This document shows, piece after piece, positions 8,317 to 16,697 of a stretch of DNA of 64,000 nucleotides (within the stretch, counting starts at the first letter, position 1; each line of letters begins with the position of its first letter). Below the pieces are notes generated by a model. It saw only the letters and a program-made list of their open reading frames with translations, was not told the origin of the DNA and did not search any database. The stretch is from positions 310,001 to 374,000 of the forward strand of contig NZ_JAHMHW010000003.1 of assembly GCF_020169515.1 (NCBI RefSeq). Direction: 5' to 3'. This DNA is from Paenibacillus vietnamensis. Its GTDB lineage: Bacteria > Bacillota > Bacilli > Paenibacillales > Paenibacillaceae. A program made the position numbers and the translations under genes.

Positions 8317-9189
8317 CTACTCTCTGTCGAAATCGGAAAAGCTCGGATAACTTCCAAGCACGCGAACTTGGCAGCCGATCGCCTCGATTTCTTGAAGCGC
8401 GGCAGGCAGCAGAACCGTATCGAGCGCCATATCGATATCGATAAAGAAGTAGTAATTGCCCAGCTTTTTCTTAGTCGGACGCGACTCGATCCGCGACAGA
8501 TTGATCTTTCGCCAAGCGAAGGCAGCAAGCACCTGATGCAGCGCACCCGGATAATCCTCGGGTAAGGTGATCAGAATGCTCGTTTTCATCTTGTCGGACT
8601 TACGTACTGTATAAGGCTCGGCGCCGACCAGAAGAAAACGGGTATAGTTGTTGTCGTGGTCCGTAATTTTCCCGGCAATGACATCCAGCCCTTCGTTTGC
8701 CGCGGCCGTCTTCGTTCCGATCGCCGCCCATCCGGCACCCGGATTATTGTTCACGATCCGAACGCCTTCGGCCGTGCTGCTTACCGGCTCCGTAGCGGCA
8801 TTCGGCAGATGGGTCCGCAAAAATTGGAGGCATTGGGCGATCGCGACTGGGTGGCTGATCACTTTCGTAATACGCGAGTAATCGATCTCCCCGTTTTCCC
8901 CCGCCGCCTCCGAAAGACGGCCGATCAAATTTTGAATCGACGGATATACCCACTCCGCTTGGATCGGAATGTCCACCTCATGCACGAGCCAGTCCATATG
9001 CAGGCTGACCGAGCCCTCAATCGTATTCTCGATCGGAATAATGCTGTAATCGCTGATTCCGTTTACTGTAGAAAGAAAAACGTCCGATATGAGGCGATGA
9101 TGCTTCCAAATCGCTTCTTCGCCGCCGAAAAAATGTCTGGCCGCCTCGTCGGAAACGGAGCCTGCCGGTAATACCGCTATCGTCTTCAT
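8317..9189 (-). CDS. pheA: Prephenate dehydratase
   Basis: Converts prephenate to phenylpyruvate, the committed step to phenylalanine. The 290-residue protein has a periplasmic-binding-like catalytic fold with IPIENTIEGSV (about residues 51-61), SHPVAIAQC (112-120) and the TRF signature in NNYTRFLLVG (TRF at 183-185). The C-terminal ACT domain (about 200-280) has ESRPTKKKLGNYYFFID, the usual phenylalanine allosteric site. Its ATG overlaps the thrB stop by 4 bp (ATGA), so translation is coupled, and a terminator follows. It is monofunctional; no chorismate mutase domain is attached. Confidence 0.97.
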   Translation of the reverse strand: MKTIAVLPAGSVSDEAARHFFGGEEAIWKHHRLISDVFLSTVNGISDYSIIPIENTIEGSVSLHMDWLVHEVDIPIQAEWVYPSIQNLIGRLSEAAGENGEIDYSRITKVISHPVAIAQCLQFLRTHLPNAATEPVSSTAEGVRIVNNNPGAGWAAIGTKTAAANEGLDVIAGKITDHDNNYTRFLLVGAEPYTVRKSDKMKTSILITLPEDYPGALHQVLAAFAWRKINLSRIESRPTKKKLGNYYFFIDIDMALDTVLLPAALQEIEAIGCQVRVLGSYPSFSDFDRE

Positions 9190-10163
9190 GCCGTTATTTC
9201 TCCTTTAATTCGATCCATAAGGGGAACCGCTCGTTCCTTCGCGGCGTCTTCCACCGTGATCTGGGGACCATGCCCGCACGGCGGTAGCCAGAGCGTCTCA
9301 GCTTCGATGCCTTCCTGCTTCAGCGTCTGGAGCAAAAACCGCTCCAGCCCGTCTTTGTCCGGGCAGTCCGCCGACACAAATGCGATGAGCGTCGGTCCCG
9401 CTCCGCTAAGCGCGGCGCCAAGCGCTCCGTGCCCGGTCGCCTGATCCAGAATAGCCGACATGCCGGGAATGAGCGCGGCCCGGTATGGCTGATGGAGCCT
9501 GTCCCTCATGGCCTGCCCGATCAAATTCAGCTCGCCGCTCGCCAGCGCCGCTACCAGAAGAGAGCTGCGGCCGACATTAAATACCGCATCCGACATGCTG
9601 ACCTGCTTCGGCAGCGCGTGGCGCGCTTTCTCCGTTGCAAGCTGAAACGCGGGAATGGCCACGAGCGTTTCCAGCTTGCGGTGCGGAGCGATTTTAACGT
9701 AATCGGCCTGCTTGCCGTCCCATGCCGACACGACGATGCCTCCGAATATAGAAGCACCGACATTGTCCGGATGCCCTTCCAGCTCGGTAGCCATTTGAAA
9801 CAGCTTATCGTCCGAAAGTGGGCCGCCGATCAAGGCGTTAGCCGCTACGAGAGCTCCGACGATCGCCGATGCGCTGCTTCCCAGTCCCCGGGCGAGCGGT
9901 ATTTCGCTGTACATCGAGATCGACAGCTCCGGTAACTCCACGCCGGCTTCGTTAAACACGAGCTGGGCAACCTTATAAATCAAATTGCTTTTATCCTTTG
10001 GCAAGCCGTCCATTTGCTCGCCGTACAGCCGGAATTCCGTACGTTCCGCTGCGCTGAGCTCGACCCATGAGTATAGCGAAAGAGCCATGCCGAGCGTATC
10101 GAAGCCAGGTCCCAGATTGGCGGTGCTGGCCGGAACTTTTACAATCACTCTGCGATTATTCAT
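9186..10163 (-). CDS. thrB: Homoserine kinase
   Basis: Phosphorylates homoserine in threonine synthesis. It is a GHMP-family kinase of 325 residues: PASTANLGPGFD at residues 11-22 and the phosphate-binding PLARGLGSSASA at about 89-100, with the C-terminal GAALSGAGPTLIAF motif. It lies 5 bp after hom and overlaps pheA by 4 bp. The threonine synthase gene thrC, which sits between hom and thrB in B. subtilis, is absent from this operon. Confidence 0.96.
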   Translation of the reverse strand: MNNRRVIVKVPASTANLGPGFDTLGMALSLYSWVELSAAERTEFRLYGEQMDGLPKDKSNLIYKVAQLVFNEAGVELPELSISMYSEIPLARGLGSSASAIVGALVAANALIGGPLSDDKLFQMATELEGHPDNVGASIFGGIVVSAWDGKQADYVKIAPHRKLETLVAIPAFQLATEKARHALPKQVSMSDAVFNVGRSSLLVAALASGELNLIGQAMRDRLHQPYRAALIPGMSAILDQATGHGALGAALSGAGPTLIAFVSADCPDKDGLERFLLQTLKQEGIEAETLWLPPCGHGPQITVEDAAKERAVPLMDRIKGEITA

Positions 10164-10168
10164 GGCGC

Positions 10169-11455
10169 CTAACCTTCTACCCGGTAGACGCTTTTCACTT
10201 TGTGAACGACGTCGAGCGATTCGAACGTGGAGAGCACCTTCCGGATTGCAGCCCGGTTAGCATCATGCGTAATGACAATGATTTCAGCGACCGGGTTTGC
10301 CGGGTTCGGCTGCTGAAGAACGGATTCCAGACTTACTTCGAAATCGGCGAAAACCTGCGTAATGCGCGCCAGCACGCCAGCACGGTCGGCAACGTGCAGC
10401 AAAAGGAAGTACTTGGAGGATATTTGCTCGTCCGTCTTCAATTTTTTCTCTTTATAAGCCAGGCTGGCCTGCTTGCCGTTTACTCCGAGCTTCAAGTTTT
10501 TCACGACGGCAACCAAGTCGGATACGATGGACGTAGCCGTAGGCAGCTCACCGGCTCCGGCGCCGTAGAACATCGTTTCGCCGACCGCTTCCCCGTATAC
10601 GTAGACCGCGTTGAATACGCCGTTTACCGAGGCGATCGGATGAGATTGCTTCACCATCGTCGGCTGTACGCTGATGCTGATCAGATCGTCCTGGCGTTCT
10701 GCGATCCCGAGCAGCTTCACCTCGTAGCCGAGACGCTTTGCGTACAATATATCCTCTTTGCTAACGGAAGAAATACCTTGGACCGAAACGTCCTCGAGCG
10801 CAACGTTCGCCCGGAAGCCGATCGTTCCGAGAATCGTCATCTTACGCGCAGCGTCAAGGCCTTCCACGTCGGAAGTCGGATCCGCCTCGGCATAGCCGAG
10901 CTCCTGCGCTTCCTTCAGAACGTCCGGGTAGGAGGCGCCTTCCTGGCTCATCTTCGTTAAAATGAAATTCGTCGTACCGTTAACGATACCCATGATCTTC
11001 GTAATCCGGTCCGAGGAGAAACCTTCGACCAGCGTGCGGATAATCGGAATGCCCCCGGCCACGCTTGCCTCGTACATCACGTCGCAGCGGTGCTCCTGGG
11101 CTTTTGCCAATATTTCCGGACCGTGAAGCGCCATCAGGTCTTTGTTCGCCGTAACGACATGTTTGCCGCGCTCCAGCGCCTCCAAAATGTATTCCTTCGT
11201 AAGCGTAATGCCGCCCATAACCTCCACAACTACATCGATCTCCGGATCGCGGATAATTTCCCACGGATCCTCTGTCAGCTTATCGGAAGAAATGGAAATT
11301 TGACGCGATTTGCTTTTGTTCTGAACCAATATTTTCTCGATCACGATCGGGGAACCCACCTGGCTGGCCAAATCCTCCTGATGGCCTTCCACGATACGTA
11401 CAACGCCTGTTCCTACCGTTCCTAGTCCTAATAATCCAACCTTAACCGGCTTCAT
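10169..11455 (-). CDS. hom: Homoserine dehydrogenase
   Basis: NAD(P)H-dependent reduction of aspartate semialdehyde to homoserine, feeding threonine and methionine. The 428 residues show the Rossmann GLLGLGTVGTG at 8-18, VVTANKDLMA near 100, the catalytic region SVAGGIPIIRTL, and NGTTNFILTKM with EADPTSDVEGLDAARK. A C-terminal ACT domain (from about residue 350, FLLLHVADRAGVLARI) suggests feedback by threonine. The ATG at 11455 has GGAGGG upstream. It is the second gene of the operon after the ACT-domain regulator. Confidence 0.97.
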   Translation of the reverse strand: MKPVKVGLLGLGTVGTGVVRIVEGHQEDLASQVGSPIVIEKILVQNKSKSRQISISSDKLTEDPWEIIRDPEIDVVVEVMGGITLTKEYILEALERGKHVVTANKDLMALHGPEILAKAQEHRCDVMYEASVAGGIPIIRTLVEGFSSDRITKIMGIVNGTTNFILTKMSQEGASYPDVLKEAQELGYAEADPTSDVEGLDAARKMTILGTIGFRANVALEDVSVQGISSVSKEDILYAKRLGYEVKLLGIAERQDDLISISVQPTMVKQSHPIASVNGVFNAVYVYGEAVGETMFYGAGAGELPTATSIVSDLVAVVKNLKLGVNGKQASLAYKEKKLKTDEQISSKYFLLLHVADRAGVLARITQVFADFEVSLESVLQQPNPANPVAEIIVITHDANRAAIRKVLSTFESLDVVHKVKSVYRVEG

Positions 11456-11482
11456 AAGTTGTTCCCTCCATGCTATCTATTA

Positions 11483-11920
11483 TTAACCTTGCCCGATAAC
11501 CGATGCTTTCCGGACGCCTTCCTGGCTGCGCAGCAATTCGACCAGCGCGGACAATTCCCCGGAAAGCTGCGAAATATCGACGGAAATGACGACGTTGGCA
11601 TAACCCTGAAGCGGAATCGTCTGATTCATCGTCAGAACGTTGCCCTCCAAGCCTGCAACCAGGCTTAGCACCTTGGAAAGTACACCGGACCGATGCTCCA
11701 AATCCATCGAGATCGTCGCGATTCTCTCCCGTTCCAGCTCATTCAGCGCATAAACGCCGTCCTTATACTTGTAAAAAGCGCTCCGGCTTAAGCCTACCCT
11801 CTCAACCGCCTCATGAACGGTGGCCGCTTTGCCGAGGCTAAGCATTTCCTTCACCTGTATCGTCTTCATAATCGCTTCCGGCAAAATGTCCTCCCGAACG
11901 ACATAATAGCGGTGTGTCAC
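11483..11920 (-). CDS. ACT-domain regulatory protein of the ThrR/PheB family
   Basis: A 145-residue protein with a short N-terminal helix-turn-helix-like part (GKAATVHEAVERVGLSRSAF, about residues 30-49) and a C-terminal ACT domain (RIATISMDLEHRSGVLSKVL onwards). It is the family long annotated PheB. The B. subtilis homologue between obg and pheA has been described, as I recall, as ThrR, a repressor of threonine biosynthesis genes. Here it is the first gene of an operon that holds hom and thrB, which supports autogenous control of the pathway by an amino acid. The start is GTG at 11920 with AGGAGG seven bases upstream. Confidence 0.85.
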   Translation of the reverse strand: MTHRYYVVREDILPEAIMKTIQVKEMLSLGKAATVHEAVERVGLSRSAFYKYKDGVYALNELERERIATISMDLEHRSGVLSKVLSLVAGLEGNVLTMNQTIPLQGYANVVISVDISQLSGELSALVELLRSQEGVRKASVIGQG

Positions 11921-11963
11921 TATTCGTCCTCCTCAAAAAGACAGTTGTTCACCTATAGTGGAC

Positions 11964-11992
11964 ATTATATCGAATTCCTCCAGATGGGGCAA
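11964..11992 (-). promoter_or_regulatory. Sigma-A promoter of the ACT-hom-thrB-pheA operon
   Basis: Minus strand: TTGCCC (-35, 4/6), 17 bases, TATAAT (-10, perfect), 44 bp upstream of the GTG start and just downstream of the obg terminator. Confidence 0.75.
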
Positions 11993-11996
11993 TAGG

Positions 11997-12025
11997 AAAA
12001 AAAAGAAAAGACGGCTTTCGCCGTC
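11997..12025 (-). terminator. Intrinsic terminator of obg
   Basis: Minus-strand stem GACGGC / GCCGTC with a GAAA loop, followed by TTTTCTTTTTTTT, starting 18 bp after the obg stop. The thr/phe operon promoter begins immediately beyond it. Confidence 0.9.
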
Positions 12026-12043
12026 TCATCCCGGTTTTCCGCG

Positions 12044-13369
12044 CTAAGCGTTCGGATCGTAATCCGTGCCTTCAAAAAACTCAAAAGCAAAGTCGCCGAT
12101 CTGAACCATGTCGCCGTCCTTCGCTCCCATCTTGCGCAGTGCGTCGTCAACGCCGATTTTGCGCATCATTCGGGCAAAGCGCATCACGGCATCGTACGAA
12201 TTCAGGTTGATCCGCTTCATATAATTAGTGATGCCTTCGCTTTCGATGACGAACACTTCATCTTCTTTATGAATGTCGAACTTCGTTTCCTCGCGTTTTT
12301 CATACGTATAAACCTTGCGTTCGGCCACTTCCTTGACGTCCTCGATTTCCACCTGCTCCGCTACCGTCTCCAGCACGTCGGCCGCTTTGTACAGCAGCTC
12401 CTGTATGCCTTGCTTCGTCAAGGATGAAATCGGCACGATCAAATATTCGCGGTCCCCGCGCAGCTCCTCCAGCTGCTGCTTGAACAGCTCCAGATGCTCC
12501 TCCGAGCCTGGCATGTCCATTTTGTTCGCAGCAATGATCTGTGGCCGCTCCGCCAGCTTCTCATTGTAGAGGACCAGCTCCGCATTTATTTTTTGCCAAT
12601 CGTCAAACGGATCGCGCCCCTCGGATGAAGCCATATCTACGACATGGATGATTACGCGGGTTCGCTCGACATGGCGCAAAAATTCATGCCCCAGCCCGAC
12701 GCCCTCGTGCGCCCCTTCGATCAAGCCCGGCAAATCGGCCATCACGAAGCTTCGTCCGTCACCCACGTCTACGACGCCGAGGTTAGGCGTAATCGTTGTG
12801 AAATGATAAGCTCCGATTTTCGGTTTGGCTCCGGACACGACGGAAAGCAGGGTCGATTTTCCGACGCTCGGAAATCCGACCAGACCGACATCGGCCATCA
12901 CCTTCAGCTCGAGCACGACCCAGCGCTCCTCGCCTTCCTCGCCGTTTTCGGAAATATAAGGCGCCGGATTGCTCTGCGTGGCGAAGCGGATGTTGCCGCG
13001 GCCGCCGCGGCCGCCCTTGGCAATTACAATTTCCTGGCCGTGACGGGTCATATCCGCTATAATTTCCTGCGTGTCATCGTCAATAACGACTGTTCCGGGC
13101 GGAATGCGGACAATCGTATTCTCGGCGCTTGCGCCGTGCATTCCCTTTACTTTGCCGCGCTCGCCCCGCTCCGCCTTGAAATGCTTCTGGTAGCGGAAAT
13201 CCATCAAGGTCCGCAAGCCTTCGTCAACGCGGAAGATCAGGTCGCCGCCGCGTCCCCCGTCGCCGCCGGCCGGCCCGCCGTTTTCCACGTATTTCTCTCG
13301 GCGGAACGATACGATACCATCGCCGCCGTCCCCGCCTTTTACAAAAATCTTAGCTTTGTCAACAAACAT
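12044..13369 (-). CDS. obg: GTPase Obg
   Basis: Essential ribosome-associated GTPase, also needed in B. subtilis for stress response and sporulation onset. The 441-residue protein has the glycine-rich Obg fold (residues 1-158, with [16 protein letters not shown] and [14 protein letters not shown]), then the G domain with GFPSVGKST (P-loop), DLPGLIEGA (G3) and NKMDMP (G4), and the C-terminal OCT domain found in Gram-positive Obg (from about residue 360). The ATG at 13369 has GGGGGC upstream. It lies 13 bp after spo0B, the B. subtilis arrangement. Confidence 0.98.
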   Translation of the reverse strand: MFVDKAKIFVKGGDGGDGIVSFRREKYVENGGPAGGDGGRGGDLIFRVDEGLRTLMDFRYQKHFKAERGERGKVKGMHGASAENTIVRIPPGTVVIDDDTQEIIADMTRHGQEIVIAKGGRGGRGNIRFATQSNPAPYISENGEEGEERWVVLELKVMADVGLVGFPSVGKSTLLSVVSGAKPKIGAYHFTTITPNLGVVDVGDGRSFVMADLPGLIEGAHEGVGLGHEFLRHVERTRVIIHVVDMASSEGRDPFDDWQKINAELVLYNEKLAERPQIIAANKMDMPGSEEHLELFKQQLEELRGDREYLIVPISSLTKQGIQELLYKAADVLETVAEQVEIEDVKEVAERKVYTYEKREETKFDIHKEDEVFVIESEGITNYMKRINLNSYDAVMRFARMMRKIGVDDALRKMGAKDGDMVQIGDFAFEFFEGTDYDPNA

Positions 13370-13382
13370 GCTTTGCCCCCGT

Positions 13383-14120
13383 TCATGCGCGCATTTCCGC
13401 CCGCAGCAGCACTTTGGCGTACGGCTGCTCGAAGTTTACAGGCTTTAAAAGCGCGCCTTCCAACTGCTTTTGTATTTTTTGCTTCCATTGCTGCTCGTTC
13501 ATCAGCTCGCCGTCATAATAAAAAGCGGCGAATAGCGCATCCTCGTCCGTCGAAAGCTCGAGCCTGAGCACGGCCGGCTGGCCGTAGCCCGGCTTTGCCG
13601 CAAACCGGTACGCATTGATCGTATGAATGATCGTATCCGCTATTTGATCGGCATCGGCCGTAATTTCATTCAGATTGATATCGTCTTTAATGACGACTTG
13701 AAGCTCCAGCGTAGTCGAATGGGTCCGGAAGGATTGGATAAAGCTGATCAGCGACGGTACGCCCAGCTTGCCGATCTGACTCTCCGCGGACATTCTTTCA
13801 CTTATTTTCTCCACATATTCGATCGTTTTATCCAGCTTCTTAAGCCGTATGTAGCCGTATACAACCTGCAGATCGTTCATCCAGTCATGCCGGTGATGGC
13901 CTAACGTCTTGATTGCCGAGGTCTGCATTGCATGAATCGTTCTAGCTGTGCGCTCGGCATGTTCTTTCCTTTCCGCTTGAATCCAGAATGCCGCCGCCGC
14001 AATAAGCCAAACGAGAAAGACAGCCGTTAACCAAACTCTTGCAGGCCAAATAAAGACGGCAGCGCCGGGCAGCAGGATAGTAGCCGCTGCATAATATTTC
14101 GCCGTTGTTAAGCGTCCCAT
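13383..14120 (-). CDS. spo0B: Spo0B-type sporulation phosphotransferase, membrane-anchored
   Basis: Spo0B relays phosphate from Spo0F to Spo0A in the sporulation phosphorelay. The core motif [21 protein letters not shown] carries the phospho-accepting histidine, by alignment H78 (the His before Asp-Trp, as His30 of B. subtilis Spo0B). The following helices and the degenerate ATPase-like C-terminal half fit the family. Unlike the soluble, roughly 190-residue B. subtilis protein, this 245-residue protein has two predicted membrane helices at its N-terminus (about residues 8-26 and 29-48). AAGGTAGG precedes the ATG. It lies immediately upstream of obg, which supports the assignment. Confidence 0.88.
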   Translation of the reverse strand: MGRLTTAKYYAAATILLPGAAVFIWPARVWLTAVFLVWLIAAAAFWIQAERKEHAERTARTIHAMQTSAIKTLGHHRHDWMNDLQVVYGYIRLKKLDKTIEYVEKISERMSAESQIGKLGVPSLISFIQSFRTHSTTLELQVVIKDDINLNEITADADQIADTIIHTINAYRFAAKPGYGQPAVLRLELSTDEDALFAAFYYDGELMNEQQWKQKIQKQLEGALLKPVNFEQPYAKVLLRAEMRA

Positions 14121-14158
14121 CGATTAAACCTACCTTCATCGGATTTCCTAGCTTAACC

Positions 14159-14187
14159 AGTATATCACGCGGCAGTCTTACGGTCAT
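14159..14187 (-). promoter_or_regulatory. Candidate sigma-A promoter of spo0B-obg
   Basis: Minus strand: ATGACC (-35, 4/6), 17 bases, TATACT (-10, 5/6). It lies 39 bp upstream of the spo0B start and downstream of the rpmA terminator, so it would serve spo0B and obg. Confidence 0.5.
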
Positions 14188-14199
14188 CAGCATAGAAAC

Positions 14200-14234
14200 A
14201 AAAAAAATCCCGGCCTCGCGTTGAAGGCCGGGAT
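14200..14234 (-). terminator. Intrinsic terminator of rplU-prp-rpmA
   Basis: Minus-strand stem ATCCCGGCCT / AGGCCGGGAT with an 8-base loop and a run of seven or more T residues, just after the rpmA stop. Confidence 0.93.
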
Positions 14235-14239
14235 CTTTA

Positions 14240-14551
14240 TTATGCTTCTACTGCTGCGGCTACCGGTGCCAGATCAACAGGGTATACGCTCACTTTTTTG
14301 CGGTCGCGTCCCCAACGTTCGAACTTCACTACGCCTTCTACTTTTGCATAAAGCGTATCGTCTTTACCGATGCCTACGTTAGTGCCTGGGTGAATTTTTG
14401 TGCCGCGTTGACGGAACAAAATGCTTCCAGCCGTAACGGTTTGACCGTCCGCACGTTTAGCGCCGAGGCGCTTCGATTGCGAGTCACGTCCGTTCTTCGT
14501 GGAACCTACACCTTTCTTCGAAGCGAAGAGTTGAAGATTCAGTTTCAACAT
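14240..14551 (-). CDS. rpmA: 50S ribosomal protein L27
   Basis: L27 lies at the peptidyl-transferase centre of the large subunit. The 103-residue protein begins [10 protein letters not shown] before [14 protein letters not shown]; this extension is typical of Firmicutes L27 and is removed by the Prp protease, so that the mature N-terminus can reach the P-site tRNA. The prp gene lies directly upstream in the same unit. GAGGTATTA-type core motifs of L27 are represented by [12 protein letters not shown] and [15 protein letters not shown]. Confidence 0.98.
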   Translation of the reverse strand: MLKLNLQLFASKKGVGSTKNGRDSQSKRLGAKRADGQTVTAGSILFRQRGTKIHPGTNVGIGKDDTLYAKVEGVVKFERWGRDRKKVSVYPVDLAPVAAAVEA

Positions 14552-14565
14552 AGTGTTTTTCCTCC

Positions 14566-14901
14566 TTACTCAAGAAGTTCATGAATAACGACATGCTTGT
14601 CGTAGGATTGTGCAATGGTGTCCAGCATGACCGCCATCGATTCCAGCAGCAACTGCATCCGGCCGTCGGAAGCTTCGTCGGCTAACGTCGGAATGACCGA
14701 CGATAACCAGCCGTTCTTCATCTTAACGGGCAGCTCTTTTCCTGCCAGCACTTCGATTGCGTTGACGGTACCGACGGAGATCGCCGATACGCCGGCGCAG
14801 ACGATGTCTTTGCCGGGCTTCGCATATTTAGCATGTCCTTCGACCGCAAAAGATACGATTCGTCTGTCAGCGGCTCGCCGCACAAAAGTAACGGTTATCA
14901 T
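14566..14901 (-). CDS. prp: Ribosomal-processing cysteine protease Prp
   Basis: Prp (YsxB) removes the N-terminal extension of L27 and is essential in organisms with such L27 forms. The 111-residue protein keeps the catalytic dyad, His in VEGHAKYA (residue 22) and Cys in [12 protein letters not shown] (residue 34), and the hydrophobic core [13 protein letters not shown]. It lies between rplU and rpmA, 14 bp before rpmA and 10 bp after rplU, the standard Firmicutes order. Its substrate, an L27 with the NLQLFA cleavage site, is encoded by the next gene. Confidence 0.95.
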   Translation of the reverse strand: MITVTFVRRAADRRIVSFAVEGHAKYAKPGKDIVCAGVSAISVGTVNAIEVLAGKELPVKMKNGWLSSVIPTLADEASDGRMQLLLESMAVMLDTIAQSYDKHVVIHELLE

Positions 14902-14911
14902 AAAATCCCTC

Positions 14912-15223
14912 TTACGCTTGGATTTTCTCGATTGTTACTTTAGTGAACGGTTGACGATGACCTTGCTTGCGACGGTAGTTCTTTTTGGCTTTGTATTTGT
15001 AAACAATGATCTTTTGGCCTTTGCCTTGCTTCTCGACTTTGCCGGTTACTGTAGCGCCAGCTACAACCGGAGTGCCGGTTACAAGACCGTCACCTTTGGA
15101 CACCGCCAAGACACGATCAAATGTTACGCTTTCGCCTGCTTCGGAATCAAGTTTCTCGATGTAGATGACATCGCCTTCCTGAACCTTGTACTGCTTGCCG
15201 CCAGTTACGATAATTGCGAACAT
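14912..15223 (-). CDS. rplU: 50S ribosomal protein L21
   Basis: Large-subunit protein binding 23S rRNA. The 103 residues open [25 protein letters not shown] and end with the [29 protein letters not shown] signature, split here by normal variation. It is the first gene of rplU-prp-rpmA, with AAGGAGGTG ahead of its ATG, and is preceded by a structured leader. Confidence 0.98.
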   Translation of the reverse strand: MFAIIVTGGKQYKVQEGDVIYIEKLDSEAGESVTFDRVLAVSKGDGLVTGTPVVAGATVTGKVEKQGKGQKIIVYKYKAKKNYRRKQGHRQPFTKVTIEKIQA

Positions 15224-15232
15224 AGTTAGTGC

Positions 15233-15358
15233 ACCTCCTTAATTTCGAAGACTCGCCTAATCCAGGTGGATTGCAGCAAAGCCGCAAACGCTTATGAACC
15301 CGATCGGAGCGGTATTTGTTCATCTCTGCAGCATCTAAGAGAGAGATAGACACCCAAA
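15233..15358 (-). ncRNA. Putative L21-type structured leader of rplU
   Basis: About 125 bases lie between the candidate promoter and the rplU ribosome binding site, with no coding potential. A clear hairpin is visible at 15294-15323 (ATGAAC pairing with GTTCAT, with an inner CCG/CGG), followed by GCGTTTGCGGC and a pyrimidine/purine-rich 3' segment. Firmicutes rplU genes commonly carry an autoregulatory L21 leader in this position; identity with that family is inferred from position and length, not from a consensus match. Confidence 0.45.
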
Positions 15359-15364
15359 CAGTTT

Positions 15365-15394
15365 ATCATAGTCTGGACACAATAGCAATGTCAT
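15365..15394 (-). promoter_or_regulatory. Candidate sigma-A promoter of rplU-prp-rpmA
   Basis: Minus strand: ATGACA (-35, 5/6), 18 bases, TATGAT (-10, 5/6). Transcription would start near 15358 and give a leader of about 135 bases before rplU. Confidence 0.6.
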
Positions 15395-15412
15395 TACTTT
15401 GAAAAAACGAAC

Positions 15413-16660
15413 CTATTTCATGACGACGCTGCCTTTGCCGGCCGCTCCGCAGCTCGCGCAGCGATCGAACAGCTGATTGACGGCGTTCTCGCGCGCCTTC
15501 TTTCTGGTCAGCTCGAGCAGCCCGAGCTTCGTCCAGCCAAGAATCGCGCATTTCGTCTGATCGCCGCGGGTCATTTCCTCCATTCTCTGCATCACCTGCT
15601 CGCGGTGCAGCTCCTGCGCCATATCGATAAAATCAATAATAATAATGCCGCCTACGTCCCTTATACGCAGCAGTCTGGCAATTTCGTCCGCTGCCTCCAT
15701 ATTCGCGCGGAATACCGTATCCTCCAAAGTCGAAGTGCCCGTAAACTTGCCCGTATTGACGTCGATTACGGTCAGCGCTTCCGTCTCTTCCCAGATCAGA
15801 TGACCCCCGATATCCAAAGGGATCCTGCGGCCGAAAGCTCTCTCCACCTGCTCCGTCACCCGGAAATAATCGAACAAGGACTGGCCCTGCCGCTGTTTGT
15901 AGCATTTAAGCCGCTCGCGCAGTGCAGGAGTCATTTCCTGCAGCAATTCCGCCGCTTCCTCATACCTCGAGGCGTCGTCGATCCATATTTCATCCATATC
16001 CATCGTCAGCGAGTCCCTGACCGCCCTCCGCATAAGCCCCGCTTCCCTGTGCAGCTCAGCCGGCGCCTGAGCCTCCTCCGCCCGGGCCGTGATCGCCTGC
16101 CACAGCTCCCGTGCTTGCGTAATATCGCCGGATAAGGAATGCTCGCTTTCCCCTTCTGCCGCCGTCCGCAAAATAATGCCTTCCTCCTGCTGACGCAGCC
16201 GCTCCCCGATCGTGCGCAGCCTTCCCCGTTCGCTTTCCTTCCCGATCTTCTTCGAGACGCCGACATAATCGGCTCTTGGCATATAGACGCTCCAGCGTCC
16301 CGGCAGCGTGAAATGCGTTGTTACGCGTGCTCCCTTTCCGCCCAGCGGCTCCTTGATGACCTGCACCATCAGCTCCTGGCCGGGCTTGATCAGCTCCTGG
16401 ATCGGAGGCTTATGCTTAGGCTGCTTTTCCAAATGCGGGTGCAGCAGCTCATCTATGTACAAAAATGCGTTTTTCGTCAAACCGATATCGATGAAAGCCG
16501 CCTGCATGCCGGGCAGCACATTGATGACTCTTCCTTTATATACATTGCCGACCAAGCTGCTTGCCTTGGATTTTTCCATAAAAAAATCGACGAGCCTGCC
16601 GTTTTCCTGAACGGCGGTTTGCAGCATTTCGCCCTGCACATGCATTAACATTCGTTTCAT
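15413..16660 (-). CDS. Ribonuclease E/G family protein
   Basis: A 415-residue endoribonuclease of the RNase E/G type, presumably acting in rRNA or mRNA processing. An S1 RNA-binding domain occupies about residues 37-120 (LVGNVYKGRVINVLPGMQAAFIDIG). The DNase I-like catalytic domain has the metal-binding aspartates in TVIDVNTGKF and IIIIDFIDM. The zinc-link region ends CASCGAAGKG. It lacks the long C-terminal scaffold of E. coli RNase E, so it is closer to RNase G. It sits between spoIVFB and rplU, a position known for this family in several Firmicutes. Start ATG at 16660; no terminator is evident before rplU. Confidence 0.92.
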   Translation of the reverse strand: MKRMLMHVQGEMLQTAVQENGRLVDFFMEKSKASSLVGNVYKGRVINVLPGMQAAFIDIGLTKNAFLYIDELLHPHLEKQPKHKPPIQELIKPGQELMVQVIKEPLGGKGARVTTHFTLPGRWSVYMPRADYVGVSKKIGKESERGRLRTIGERLRQQEEGIILRTAAEGESEHSLSGDITQARELWQAITARAEEAQAPAELHREAGLMRRAVRDSLTMDMDEIWIDDASRYEEAAELLQEMTPALRERLKCYKQRQGQSLFDYFRVTEQVERAFGRRIPLDIGGHLIWEETEALTVIDVNTGKFTGTSTLEDTVFRANMEAADEIARLLRIRDVGGIIIIDFIDMAQELHREQVMQRMEEMTRGDQTKCAILGWTKLGLLELTRKKARENAVNQLFDRCASCGAAGKGSVVMK

Positions 16661-16697
16661 TACCGAGTTTCACCGCCAGTTACGCTTTTCGTCTATT

